DNA of 64,000 bases from Bosea sp. 685 (GTDB lineage: Bacteria > Pseudomonadota > Alphaproteobacteria > Rhizobiales > Beijerinckiaceae): NCBI RefSeq assembly GCF_031884435.1, contig NZ_CP134779.1, positions 620,001 to 684,000 of the forward strand. The letters are read 5' to 3'. Numbering within the stretch: the stretch's first letter is position 1; each line of letters starts with the position of its first letter. The position numbers were made by a program, and so were the translations under genes. This document shows, piece by piece, positions 52,331 through 61,086 of this stretch. The notes beneath the pieces were generated by a model. It searched no databases, was not told where the DNA came from, and worked only from the letters and a program-made list of their open reading frames with translations.

Positions 52331-54856
52331 ATGACGTGGACCTCCCCGAGCCGGGCTTTCAAGGCGTGGCTCTCTCTGTCGGCCGGGCTTGCGATGCTCA
52401 TGCTGGTTTTCAGCGGCGGCGTGGCGTTCGCGCAGGCCGTGGTCGTGCAGGGCAACAGGACCGTCGATGCGGAGACGATCCGGGGCTATGCGAGCGACCC
52501 CGAGGCAAGGACGCCCGAGCAGATTCGGACGCCCGAGCAGATCCGGCAGAAGCTGGTCGCCAGCGGCCTGTTCTCCAGCGTCCAGGTCAGCCGGCGCGGT
52601 TCGCAGATCGTCATCGCCGTGCGCGAGAACGAGGCGGTCAATCGCGTCGCCTTCGAGGGTAATCGCCGCCTGAAGAGCGATGTCCTGTTGCAGCAGGTCC
52701 AGTCCAAGGCCGGCGGCCCGTTGAGCCAGGCGCTGATCGATGCCGATGTCCAGCGCCTGAAGGATGCCTATCGCCGCGCCGGCTACGGCCTGGCCTCGAT
52801 CAGCGGGCGCATCAACGCCTTGTCGAATGGTCGCTCGGACGTGGTTTTCACGATCTCCGAAGCGGGTAAGACCGGCATCAAATCGATCAATTTCAGCGGA
52901 AACAGCGTCTATTCGTCGGGCCGCCTGCGCGATCTGATGACCTCGACCGAGTCGAATTTCCTCAGCTTCATCAAGACCTCGGACGTCTATGAAGCGGACC
53001 GGATTACCTCCGACCTCGAAATCATCCGCCGCTATTATCTGAAGAACGGCTATGCCGATTTCCAGATCGCCTCGAACAAGGCCCATTTCGACGAGACGCA
53101 GGGCGGCTGGATCATCGACATCGCAGTCGAGGAGGGGGCGCGATACCGCGTCGGCAATGTCGCGGTTGATTCCAAGCTGCCCGACGTCGACCCTGCGGCC
53201 CTGCAGCGCATCGTCGCGACGTCCTCCGGCGACACCTACAACGCCGAGGCGGTCGAGAAGTCGTTGCTGGCCCTGACGATGGAGGTGTCGCGTCGCGGCT
53301 ATGGCTTCGCGCAGGTCCGCCCGCGCGGCGACCGCGACGCTGCCGGCCATCTCATCGGCATCACCTATGTCGTCGACGAGGGGCCGCGCGTCTATGTCGA
53401 GCGCATCAATGTGCGCGGCAATACCCGCACCCGCGACTATGTCGTGCGCCGCGAACTCGATCTCAGCGAGGGCGACGCCTACAACAAGGTGCTGGTCGAC
53501 CGGGCCGAGCGGCGCCTCAACAATCTCGGCTTCTTCAGCAAGGTCCGCATCACCAACGAGCCGGGCTCGACGCCCGATCGCGTCATCGTCAACATCGATG
53601 TCGAGGACAAGGCGACCGGATCGTTCTCGGTCAGCGGCGGTTATTCGACCTCGGATGGCGTCATCGGCGAGGTCGCGCTGTCGGAGGCGAATTTCCTCGG
53701 CCGCGGCCAGTTCGTGCGCATCGCCGGCACGCTCGGCCAGCGCACCCAAGGCGTCGATTTCTCCTTCACCGAGCCCTATTTCCTCGGCCATCGCGTCGCG
53801 GCCGGCTTCGATCTGTTCTCGAAGTACAATGATTATTACAGCACCAGCCGCTATTCGAGCCGCGTGACCGGCGGGCAGCTGCGCTTCACCCTCCCGATCA
53901 CGGAGGAGTTCTCGATCACGCCGCGCTATTCGCTCTATACGACTGAAATCAAGGTTCCGAACTCGACGGACTATCCCTATAACGACTGTACGAACGCGAT
54001 CACGGGCACGACGCCGGGGACAACGGGCGCAACCGCGGAAAGCTCGACCTATAACTGCCTCACCAATGGCGAGGCGTCGGTCGCGGTGAAGGAGGCGCAA
54101 GGCTCGACCATCACCTCGCTGATCGGGCTGAACCTGAACTACAACTCGCTCGACAACACCCAGGCCCCGCGCAACGGCTTCGTTGCCGAGGTGAAGCCCG
54201 AATATGCCGGTCTCGGCGGCGATTCGAAGTTCCTGCGCGTCGCGGCGGATGCGCGCTATTACCGCGAGCTCTTCGACGATGTCGTCGGCTTCGTGCGGCT
54301 CCAGGGCGGCCATGTCCAGGCGACCAGCGGCGATCTGCGCATGATCGACCATTATTCGATGGGGTCGAACCTGGTGCGCGGTTTCTCCTCCACCGGCATC
54401 GGCCCGCGCGACGTGCTGACCGGCGCCGCACTCGGCGGCACGACCTATCTCGGCGGCACGCTGGAAATGCAGTTCCCGCTGCCGGGCCTGCCGCGCGATG
54501 TCGGCCTGCGCGGCGCGATCTTCGCCGATGCCGGCACGCTGTTCGACTATGACGGCGGCTCGAAGACGATCACCAGTGCGAGCTATACGGGCTGCCCCGG
54601 CGGCTCGGATGCACGGCAGTACAGGGTCTCGACGAGCTCGAGCTATCAATCCAACATTGCCTGTGTCCGCGACAACAACGTCATTCGCTCGTCGGTCGGC
54701 GTCAGCCTGCTCTGGCAATCGCCGCTCGGCCCCATCCGCTTCGACTATGCCTATGCGCTGTCGAAGGATGATGGCTGGCGCGACCCGACGACCGGTATCA
54801 GATATGGCGGCGACAAGCTCCAGGCCTTCCGCTTTTCGGGCGGCACGCGCTTCTGA
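52331..54856 (+). CDS. bamA: outer membrane protein assembly factor BamA
   Basis: An 841-residue Omp85-family protein. A signal peptide runs to about residue 34 (AFA-Q). POTRA domains follow (about 35-420), with VVVQGNRTVDAETIRGY, VNRVAFEGNRRLKSDVL and VERINVRGNTRTRDYVVRREL marking successive repeats. The beta barrel begins near 435 (GSFSVSGGYSTSDG), has the conserved loop-6 motif LVRGFSSTGIGPRD, and ends in a phenylalanine-rich last strand (GGTRF). BamA inserts barrel proteins in the outer membrane. The usual rseP and lpxD neighbours are absent, so this may be a relocated or second copy. A 6-residue in-frame duplication (RTPEQI) sits in POTRA 1. Confidence 0.93.
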   Translation: MTWTSPSRAFKAWLSLSAGLAMLMLVFSGGVAFAQAVVVQGNRTVDAETIRGYASDPEARTPEQIRTPEQIRQKLVASGLFSSVQVSRRGSQIVIAVRENEAVNRVAFEGNRRLKSDVLLQQVQSKAGGPLSQALIDADVQRLKDAYRRAGYGLASISGRINALSNGRSDVVFTISEAGKTGIKSINFSGNSVYSSGRLRDLMTSTESNFLSFIKTSDVYEADRITSDLEIIRRYYLKNGYADFQIASNKAHFDETQGGWIIDIAVEEGARYRVGNVAVDSKLPDVDPAALQRIVATSSGDTYNAEAVEKSLLALTMEVSRRGYGFAQVRPRGDRDAAGHLIGITYVVDEGPRVYVERINVRGNTRTRDYVVRRELDLSEGDAYNKVLVDRAERRLNNLGFFSKVRITNEPGSTPDRVIVNIDVEDKATGSFSVSGGYSTSDGVIGEVALSEANFLGRGQFVRIAGTLGQRTQGVDFSFTEPYFLGHRVAAGFDLFSKYNDYYSTSRYSSRVTGGQLRFTLPITEEFSITPRYSLYTTEIKVPNSTDYPYNDCTNAITGTTPGTTGATAESSTYNCLTNGEASVAVKEAQGSTITSLIGLNLNYNSLDNTQAPRNGFVAEVKPEYAGLGGDSKFLRVAADARYYRELFDDVVGFVRLQGGHVQATSGDLRMIDHYSMGSNLVRGFSSTGIGPRDVLTGAALGGTTYLGGTLEMQFPLPGLPRDVGLRGAIFADAGTLFDYDGGSKTITSASYTGCPGGSDARQYRVSTSSSYQSNIACVRDNNVIRSSVGVSLLWQSPLGPIRFDYAYALSKDDGWRDPTTGIRYGGDKLQAFRFSGGTRF
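52509..52544 (+). repeat. two 18-bp tandem repeats inside bamA
   Basis: GGACGCCCGAGCAGATTC occurs at 52509-52526 and again at 52527-52544 with one change. It duplicates six residues (TPEQIR) in the first POTRA domain and keeps frame. Confidence 0.85.
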
Positions 54857-54880
54857 AGTCACGGCGTCTGCGGCGGAGGA

Positions 54881-54892
54881 GTCTCCGGAGAC
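54881..54892. terminator. 12-bp perfect palindrome between convergent bamA and deoR-type genes
   Basis: GTCTCCGGAGAC lies in the 40-base convergent gap. A bidirectional stop signal is possible but there is no T run, so support is weak. Confidence 0.25.
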
Positions 54893-54896
54893 GCGA

Positions 54897-55670
54897 TCAG
54901 TCCGCGATGATGATCTCGATGCCCGCCGCCAACAGGGTTTGCGCAAGGGGGCTCGCCGGAAGCTGGTCCAGCACCATGCGCTGGATCCGCTTGAGGTCGC
55001 AGACCTGGAAGATGGCGGTTTTCCCGAGCTTGGAGCTGTCGGCGATGACGGTCAGGGAGCGGCTCTGGCCGAGCATCGCCTGGGCGATCTCGGCCTCTTC
55101 GGGATTGAAATCGGAGACGCCGTCGGCATCGATCGCCCCGACGGTGATCACCAGATGCGCGGCCTTGAATGCGCCGATCTGGTCTAGCGCGAGGCGGCCG
55201 ACATTCTGCGCGGTGTCGTCCCGGTATTCGCCACCGATGAGGAAGACGCGATTATTGGCGCCCTTGCTCACTTGCTGCGCGACCAGGATAGAGTTCGAGA
55301 TCACGGTAAGGCCCGAAAGCTTCCCGAGTTCCTCGGCCAGATAGACCGTGGTGCTGCCTGTATCGACGAAGATCGAGTCCCCGGGCTTGAACAGAGCGGC
55401 CGTGGCCTTGGCGATCCTGCGCTTCTGGGGCACGTTTTCATGCATGCGGGCCTGGAACGAGCCCTCGACGATCTGGCCCTCCGCATAGGCGCTGAGCTCG
55501 CTGGCGCCGCCATGGAATTTGCGCACGCGTCCATCCTTCGCCAGGGCGGACAGGTCGCGGCGGATGGTTTCGCGCGAGGTGGACAGGGTGGAGGCCAGAA
55601 ACTCCACCGTGACGCTGCCGCGTTTCTCGACATAGTCGACGATGAGGTCCTGGCGGGCCGACGGACGCAT
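54897..55670 (-). CDS. DeoR/GlpR-family transcriptional regulator
   Basis: A 257-residue regulator. The DeoR helix-turn-helix is at about residues 6-57: RQDLIVDYVEKRGSVTVEFL, then STSRETIRRDLSALAKDGRV. The C-terminal sugar-phosphate isomerase-like sensor has DSIFVDTGSTTVYLAEEL and VITVGAIDADGVSDFNPEEA. Members bind phosphorylated sugars or glycerol 3-phosphate. It lies downstream of a glycerol-kinase-like gene in the same direction, 217 bases away, and probably controls that operon. Confidence 0.92.
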   Translation of the reverse strand: MRPSARQDLIVDYVEKRGSVTVEFLASTLSTSRETIRRDLSALAKDGRVRKFHGGASELSAYAEGQIVEGSFQARMHENVPQKRRIAKATAALFKPGDSIFVDTGSTTVYLAEELGKLSGLTVISNSILVAQQVSKGANNRVFLIGGEYRDDTAQNVGRLALDQIGAFKAAHLVITVGAIDADGVSDFNPEEAEIAQAMLGQSRSLTVIADSSKLGKTAIFQVCDLKRIQRMVLDQLPASPLAQTLLAAGIEIIIAD

Positions 55671-55697
55671 TCCCTAGCCTTCTTCTCGTAGCATCGA

Positions 55698-55724
55698 TTC
55701 TTGGCAGCGCCGCATTCTTGGCAT
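55698..55724 (-). promoter_or_regulatory. direct repeat upstream of the DeoR-type gene
   Basis: ATTCTTGGCA occurs at 55698-55707 and 55715-55724, a 17-base period, 28 bases before the regulator start. It may be an autoregulatory operator. The rest of the 55671-55887 spacer shows nothing else. Confidence 0.35.
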
Positions 55725-55887
55725 CGAATCGAGTCGATGCCGCTGATCGACCCTTCCGCAAGCGAAGAACGTCGGAATCCGCTCCTCAGGCAAGCGGTTT
55801 CTGCCACAGCCCATTCAAGCGGGGGGCAGGCCAGGAAGATCTTGCGCATGGAAACCAAATCCTTCGGGGACGTGCTGAAAAGCGATG

Positions 55888-57306
55888 TTAGGCGCGCCAT
55901 CCGCGGCTGCGCTGCACGGCCCCAGTGAAACGCTCGCGCCATTCGCCGCCGCGGGCATCGATGGGTGAGAAGATCCGGCTGTGCTCGCCCACTGCCTTCG
56001 CAGGCTCCTGGTCCGCGCCAGAGGCGAGCATGGCGCAGCCGAGTGCGGTCAGTTCATGGAAGGCCGGTCGAGTGACGGGGCGCTGCAGCGCGTCGGCGAG
56101 GAACTGGGCGAAGTAGTCGCTCTGGGCGACCCCGCCATCGATGGAGATCCGGTCCTGAATGGCGACCCGGCTGCCGATGGCCTCGACCACCTCGGCCGTG
56201 CGCAGCGCGATCCCTTCCAGCACGGCCTGACAGAGATCGCGCGGCGTCGTTGCCGCCGTCATGCCGATCCAGGTCGCAGCGGCACTGCGGTCCCAATGCG
56301 GGCAGGCGAGGCCGGACAGGGCCGGAACGAACGCTATGCCGCGCGAGATCGCCGGCGCGGCATCGAATGCCTGCAATTCGTCGAAGGCTGTGAACAGGCC
56401 GAGATTGCGGATCCAGTCGATCGCCGAGCCGGCATCGTAGACTCCGCCATCGACGGCATAAGTCGCCCGACCGCCAAGGCGCCAGGCCACGGTCGGCAGC
56501 ATGCCGCGATCAGGCGCGCGAACGATCTCGTCGCCCGTCACGGTCAGGACGAAGGCGCCCGTCCCGAAGGTGATTTTGGTGTCGCCAGGCTTGCGGCAGC
56601 CATGGCCGAACAGGCCTGCCTGCTGATCGACGATCGAGGCGTAGATCCGGGCGGAGCCGATGGCGCCAAAATCGCCGACCGTTTCGCGAATCTCCGGCAG
56701 TGTCTCGATGGGAACCCCGAACAGCTCGCACAAGACAGGATCCCATGCACCGGTTTCCAGGTTCATCAGGGAGGTCCGAGACGCCGTGGTCGCATCGGTG
56801 GCGAAAGTTCCCGTGAGCCTGTCGAGGAAGAAGGCGTCGGTCGTCCCCAGGCGCAGTCGCCCAGTGCGCCGCGCCGCCTTGACCGCCTGCGAATGCTCGA
56901 GCAGCCAGCCGAGCTTCGAAGCGGAGAAATAAGGGTCGAGCGGCAATCCGGCGCGGGCCAGGGTTTCGGCCTCGGCGCCGTCGGCGCGCAATTGCGCGAT
57001 CCGGTCGACCGTGCGGCCATCCTGCCAGACGATTACCGGCGAGAGCGGCTCTCCGGTCCGCGCATCCCAGGCGAGGCAGCTCTCGCCCTGGTTGGCCAGG
57101 CCGATGCGGGGAACCGCTCCGGCCTCATTCAGGCAATGGCGGATGTTTGCGAGCAGCTCCAGCGGGTCGTGCTCGACCCAGCTCGGGTGAGGATAATGCT
57201 GGGCGTGCCGGCCGGCCTTGATCAGGCGCAGGCTGCCATCATCGTCGAGGACGAGCGCGCGTGTGCTGGTGGTGCCCTGGTCGATCCCGACGGCGCGTGA
57301 GGTCAT
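55888..57306 (-). CDS. FGGY carbohydrate kinase, glycerol kinase-like
   Basis: A 472-residue kinase of the FGGY family. The phosphate-1 motif GIDQGTTSTRALV opens the N-terminal lobe, and WVEHDPLELL, VIVWQDGRT and the C-terminal GGVAQSDYFAQFLADALQRPV are family blocks. The sequence favours glycerol kinase: ATP phosphorylates glycerol to glycerol 3-phosphate in the cytoplasm. It is somewhat shorter than the usual 495-500 residues. Its start overlaps the stop of the preceding FAD protein by four bases, placing it last in a three-gene operon with two glycerol-phosphate-dehydrogenase-like subunits. Confidence 0.87.
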   Translation of the reverse strand: MTSRAVGIDQGTTSTRALVLDDDGSLRLIKAGRHAQHYPHPSWVEHDPLELLANIRHCLNEAGAVPRIGLANQGESCLAWDARTGEPLSPVIVWQDGRTVDRIAQLRADGAEAETLARAGLPLDPYFSASKLGWLLEHSQAVKAARRTGRLRLGTTDAFFLDRLTGTFATDATTASRTSLMNLETGAWDPVLCELFGVPIETLPEIRETVGDFGAIGSARIYASIVDQQAGLFGHGCRKPGDTKITFGTGAFVLTVTGDEIVRAPDRGMLPTVAWRLGGRATYAVDGGVYDAGSAIDWIRNLGLFTAFDELQAFDAAPAISRGIAFVPALSGLACPHWDRSAAATWIGMTAATTPRDLCQAVLEGIALRTAEVVEAIGSRVAIQDRISIDGGVAQSDYFAQFLADALQRPVTRPAFHELTALGCAMLASGADQEPAKAVGEHSRIFSPIDARGGEWRERFTGAVQRSRGWRA

Positions 57307-58544
57307 GGCCGCATCTCCACCCTGATCTCGGTTGCGTCGTCGGGGAGCCCTAGCTCCTTCAGGTCAAGCAGGATGCGCCACTCGGGCAAGGCCGAGAGCG
57401 ATTTGCGCAGAAGCGTCCGGCCATTAGCCGAGACCTCCAGATGACCCGTGCTCGCCTCCTGAACGCGTAACTCTATACTCCTGGCGCCGGCCAAGAGCCC
57501 CGGCAGGGCGATCTGCTGGGGAACCGCCAGCTTGATGTCTCGCCCTGGGATGACAGGGATCAGGCGCTCGGCCTTGGCGAGATTGCCCTGGAGGTCGTCT
57601 GCGATATAGCCCGCGATGCGCCGACCCTCGCGGAAGGACCAGCCGGCCGTCTCGACGGCGCGCAGCAGGTTACCCGCGGCAAAGTAAAGACTGTCGGAGC
57701 AGCGCCCGAATTGATCGATCCGCGGGCCGCTGGAATGCGTGTCGAGGGTCAGATGGCTGAGCCTGACGAGCGAGGCCTCGGGAACGAAGCCGCCGGTGAA
57801 CAGCACGCCGTCGCAAGCGAGCGTGGTCCGTTCGCCATCCTGCTTCTGCAGGGTCACGCTGTCGACGCGGCCATTGCCTTCGATCGCCGCGATCTCGGTA
57901 CGGTAATGCACGGGAATGCCGACGAGATGCGGCAGCAGCGCCAATGGCCAGCGTGCGGTCGGGCGAGAGCGGGCCTCGACCATCGCGACAGGGCGCATGC
58001 CATGGGTGAGGCAGGTGGCGATGGCCGAGAGGCTCACCAGCTCCGTGCCGACGATCACGGGGCGGCGAAACGGGATCATGCCCTGCAGATGGACATAGGC
58101 CTGCAAGGCGCCCGTATTGATCACGCCGACCGGGCGCGTGCCGGTCACGAGCCTGGCCGAGCGTGGCGTCTCGCGGATGCCGGTCGCCAGCAGGACGCGC
58201 TTGGCCCTCACTGCGATACGGCCATCAGGCGTCGCCAGTTCGAGGAGCCCTTCCGGATGCAGGGCGACCACCGCATGATTGAGCCTGATCTCGACGCCGG
58301 CCTGCAGCGCATGGCGGACGAGGCGTCGCGCATAGGCCGGGCCGGTGAGGATGCGGCCGAACTCCCGCAAGCCGAAGGGCGGGTGGCCGCAATGCCGCGG
58401 CACGCCGCCGGCCTCGGCGTCACGATCGAAGACGACGACCTGCCCGATGCCGCGGCGCTTCAATTCGATAGCGGCCGACAGGCCCGCCGGCCCGCCGCCG
58501 ATCACGGCGACATCGACGCTCAGGACGTTTGCCGGCTCAGTCAT
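57303..58544 (-). CDS. FAD/NAD(P)-dependent oxidoreductase, subunit of G3P-dehydrogenase-like complex
   Basis: A 413-residue flavoprotein with the FAD Rossmann motif VIGGGPAGLSAAIELKRRG at its N terminus and a second nucleotide region around LLATGIRETPRSARLV. FTGGFVPEASL matches the late FAD contact. This architecture is that of the NAD(P)/FAD subunits found with GlpA-like and HcnB/proline-dehydrogenase-like partners. It lies between a GlpA-like protein and glycerol kinase, so oxidation of glycerol 3-phosphate with an alternative acceptor is likely. The gene start falls in a 16-bp tandem duplication. Confidence 0.83.
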   Translation of the reverse strand: MTEPANVLSVDVAVIGGGPAGLSAAIELKRRGIGQVVVFDRDAEAGGVPRHCGHPPFGLREFGRILTGPAYARRLVRHALQAGVEIRLNHAVVALHPEGLLELATPDGRIAVRAKRVLLATGIRETPRSARLVTGTRPVGVINTGALQAYVHLQGMIPFRRPVIVGTELVSLSAIATCLTHGMRPVAMVEARSRPTARWPLALLPHLVGIPVHYRTEIAAIEGNGRVDSVTLQKQDGERTTLACDGVLFTGGFVPEASLVRLSHLTLDTHSSGPRIDQFGRCSDSLYFAAGNLLRAVETAGWSFREGRRIAGYIADDLQGNLAKAERLIPVIPGRDIKLAVPQQIALPGLLAGARSIELRVQEASTGHLEVSANGRTLLRKSLSALPEWRILLDLKELGLPDDATEIRVEMRP

Positions 58545-58567
58545 GGCTCGCCTCAGTCATGGCCAGC
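58536..58567. repeat. two 16-bp tandem repeats at the junction of the two flavoprotein genes
   Basis: CTCAGTCATGGCTCGC (58536-58551) is followed by CTCAGTCATGGCCAGC (58552-58567). The duplication spans the stop of the upstream gene and the start of the downstream one and carries two candidate ATG codons on the minus strand (58544 and 58560). Confidence 0.8.
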
Positions 58568-59968
58568 TCGATCATGGCAATGTCCCACGGCCAGGGGCAC
58601 GGGAAAACGCCCCTCGGTGAGGCTCGCCAGCCGCGCGCTGCAATTGAAGCCCTGGCAGCAGCCCATTCCGGCGCGGGTGCGGCGCTTCAGGCCACCGATG
58701 TCGCCGGCGGGCAGGGGCCCGTCGAGCGCCGCCTCGATCTCGCGCCGCGTGACCATCTCGCAATGGCAGATGATCTCGCCATAGCCCGGCCGTGTCCAAT
58801 CGCGGTCCTCATGTTCCGCGAGCATGGGCACTGCCGGCCAGGCTGGATCGGCGATCGGGCTGTGCGTATGGCCGCTCGCCCAGAGCCGGCCGACATGGCG
58901 GGCAAGCCCCAGCGCTGCCGTCAGCCCGGTCGAGCGTATGCCTCCGATCGTGATCAGGTGCCGCTCAGTGTCGTGCCTGACGCGATATTCCTTGCGTTCC
59001 GTGGCTGGCCTCAACCCGGCATAGATCGCCGTCACCGGCATTCCGGCGAGTGCGGGGAGGATCGCCTCGGCCTTCTGCTTCAAGCTTTCGAGCGTCGCCA
59101 TGTCGACCTCGGCCCGGTCGCGCTCGTCCTGCTCTTCCGCCGTCGGGCCGACCAGGAGGTTGCCGAAGATCGTCGGCGTGAGCACGATCCCCTTGGTGCG
59201 CTCGCTCGGGATGGGGAGGATGATGGTGCCGAGCAGGCGCGCCGCCGCCTTGTCGAAGACCACGAACTGCCCCTTTCGCGGCTTGATCGTGAAATGCGTC
59301 TGACCGGTCAGGCGCTCATCGACGATGTCACCGTAGAGCCCGGCGCAGTTGACCACCGTGGTCGCCGCCAGCTCGCCCGTCGAAGTGGACAGTCGCCAGC
59401 CCCGCCCGTCGAACTGGCCCGAGAGCAATTCGGTGCTGCGGCGGATCTCGGCGCCGTTCGCCAGGGCTTGGAGCAGATAGGCCAGCGGCGCGGACCAGGG
59501 ATCGATCAGATGCTCGCGCGGCACGAGCAGGCTGCCGAGCGCATCTGCCGACAGATGCGGCTCGCGCGCCTGCAATGCGTTGCGATCCAGCCTGCGGACA
59601 TCGCTGATGCCGTTATCGCGCGCGGTTTGCTCGATCTGGTCGAGGCGGCCGATCTCGTCATCGGTCCAGGCAACGACGACCGCTCCCGTCTCCAGGATGG
59701 GGAGACGCAAACGCGTGCGAATATCGATGTATTCCTGGTAGCCCTCCTGCATGCAGGCGAGCTCCAGGCTATCGGGCGGGGCGTCGAAGCCGGTGTGCAG
59801 GATAGCGCTGTTGCCCTTGCTGGCGCCGGACAGGATATCCGTCGCCTTTTCCAGCAGCACGACCTTCGCGCCCGCCAAGGTGAGATGGCGCGCCACGGCG
59901 CATCCGACGACGCCACCGCCGATAATCGCCACATCGAAAGGGCTGGGCTGAAGCATGGTCGCGGTCAC
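58553..59968 (-). CDS. GlpA-like FAD-dependent glycerol-3-phosphate dehydrogenase with C-terminal BFD [2Fe-2S] domain
   Basis: A 471-residue protein. The DAO-type FAD fold spans about residues 10-375 (VAIIGGGVVGCAVARHL, then the TTVVNCAGLYGD segment). The C-terminal BFD-like domain carries the cysteine ligands of a [2Fe-2S] cluster: CHC at about 401-403 and CCQGFNC at about 436-442. This is the layout of anaerobic-type GlpA and of Thermotoga-type enzymes, not of aerobic GlpD. It heads the operon with the second flavoprotein and glycerol kinase. The third subunit GlpC or a DUF1667 protein is not in the operon. Confidence 0.87.
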   Translation of the reverse strand: MTATMLQPSPFDVAIIGGGVVGCAVARHLTLAGAKVVLLEKATDILSGASKGNSAILHTGFDAPPDSLELACMQEGYQEYIDIRTRLRLPILETGAVVVAWTDDEIGRLDQIEQTARDNGISDVRRLDRNALQAREPHLSADALGSLLVPREHLIDPWSAPLAYLLQALANGAEIRRSTELLSGQFDGRGWRLSTSTGELAATTVVNCAGLYGDIVDERLTGQTHFTIKPRKGQFVVFDKAAARLLGTIILPIPSERTKGIVLTPTIFGNLLVGPTAEEQDERDRAEVDMATLESLKQKAEAILPALAGMPVTAIYAGLRPATERKEYRVRHDTERHLITIGGIRSTGLTAALGLARHVGRLWASGHTHSPIADPAWPAVPMLAEHEDRDWTRPGYGEIICHCEMVTRREIEAALDGPLPAGDIGGLKRRTRAGMGCCQGFNCSARLASLTEGRFPVPLAVGHCHDRAGHD

Positions 59969-60017
59969 GTCGGCCCCGGAGAAAGATAGATGGCCATGCT
60001 AAGTTGCCGCGCGGTAT

Positions 60018-60054
60018 CGGTCAATCATATCCACATAAAATGACCGAACGGTCG
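60018..60054. promoter_or_regulatory. CGGTCA/TGACCG inverted repeat upstream of the glycerol operon
   Basis: CGGTCA (60018-60023) and TGACCG (60041-60046), with a further CGGTCG (60049-60054), lie 50-86 bases before the start of the GlpA-like gene in an A+T-rich segment. The location suits an operator or an activator site. Confidence 0.4.
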
Positions 60055-60203
60055 AATATAGTTGTAAAATCATCGGAACGAGCGGCAAACTCTCGCTGAG
60101 GTCGGCTGATCAGGTTGATGCCGGAGTGCGTTACGCGTCACTGCACAGCGGCCTTGAGGGCATTCTGGTTCACTCTGGGTGTGGCCCGTGTGGGTTGTAC
60201 GGA

Positions 60204-60248
60204 TGACTAATCAGTCATTAATTGAGTCGTAATTTGACAGATCAGTCA
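60204..60248. promoter_or_regulatory. two 14-bp TGAC-N6-GTCA-type palindromes 31 bp apart
   Basis: TGACTAATCAGTCA (60204-60217) and TGACAGATCAGTCA (60235-60248) are each symmetric at 12 of 14 positions. Their starts lie exactly 31 bases apart, about three helical turns, so a protein could bind both on one face. They sit between the FadR-type gene and the glycerol operon, both read leftwards. Confidence 0.5.
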
Positions 60249-60268
60249 CTCTCGAAAACGCTCACATC

Positions 60269-60298
60269 TAGCTCACGCCGTTTTAGCTCACGCCGTCT
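60269..60298. repeat. two 15-bp tandem repeats at the 3' end of the FadR-type gene
   Basis: TAGCTCACGCCGTTT (60269-60283) is followed by TAGCTCACGCCGTCT (60284-60298). The stop codon of the regulator gene (60283-60285) spans the junction of the two units. Confidence 0.8.
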
Positions 60299-61065
60299 GT
60301 AGGGCTCGCGGGCCCGCTGTTCCGGGCCATTGCCTTCACGTTGGAGGCGGCCATCAGGGCGTTGCGGATGTTGTTCAGGTGCCGGACCATGGCGGCGCTC
60401 GCCTTCCGCGGATTCCTTGCCCGGACGGCCTCGTAGATGTCCTCATGATCCTTGAGCCACATCGGGCGGTAATCCTCCATCCGCATGTAGGTGTGGATTT
60501 CCTGCCAGATCCGGGACTCGATCTGTCCGCGCCACAGGGAATCGCAGATCGAGACCAGGGCGCCGTTCCCGGTTGCTTCGGCCAGCAGGATATGGAAGCG
60601 GTGGTCGGAGGTGTCGGCCTCTTTCCCCTGGGCATGCTCCCAGCGCATCATCGCCAGGGATTCCGCTAGCTGCGCGAGGATCGTCTCCGAGGCGCGCTGG
60701 GCGGCGATCGTGACGATATGCGGTTCGATGAGCTGGCGAGCCTCCAGATTCTCGAACGGCCCGAACCCCTGCAGGGCCTGCACCTCCGGCGCCTCGTGCC
60801 GGCTGATGACATAGGCGCCGCTATTGCTGCGTACCTTCAGCATGCCGGCCATCGCCAGGGACAAAATGGCCTCGCGGATCGTCGGCCGGGAGACGCCGAA
60901 CATCTTCGCCAGGTCGCGTTCGGCGGGCAGGCGCTGCCCGATCTTGTAGCTGGCTTGGACCATGGCGGCGATTTGCCGGGCCACGATCTCGAAGCTCCGC
61001 GGCGGGGAATGTGGGGGTTCAAGGAGCATGCCGGACTGAATCATCCGATTTTTTAGGTTTGACAA
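60283..61065 (-). CDS. FadR/GntR-family transcriptional regulator
   Basis: A 260-residue regulator with a winged helix at about 25-90: LPAERDLAKMFGVSRPTIRE and SLAMAGMLKVRSNSGAYVI. The C-terminal FCD domain keeps DHRFHILLAEATGN and the late MVRHLNNIRNAL metal/ligand segments. It is divergent from an aminotransferase and a binding protein. A site in the spacer fits the FadR-type consensus, so it probably controls them and itself. The start is the first ATG of the frame; M8 and M13 are alternatives. Confidence 0.9.
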   Translation of the reverse strand: MSNLKNRMIQSGMLLEPPHSPPRSFEIVARQIAAMVQASYKIGQRLPAERDLAKMFGVSRPTIREAILSLAMAGMLKVRSNSGAYVISRHEAPEVQALQGFGPFENLEARQLIEPHIVTIAAQRASETILAQLAESLAMMRWEHAQGKEADTSDHRFHILLAEATGNGALVSICDSLWRGQIESRIWQEIHTYMRMEDYRPMWLKDHEDIYEAVRARNPRKASAAMVRHLNNIRNALMAASNVKAMARNSGPASPTDGVS

Positions 61066-61086
61066 GCTGTCGCGGCAGAGACAGTT

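Noticed and set aside
52277..54946. Very long open frame (889 codons) on the minus strand opposite bamA
   Set aside because: It mirrors the codon bias of bamA, has Arg/Asp/Ala-rich low-complexity composition and no family motif; bamA itself is unmistakable.
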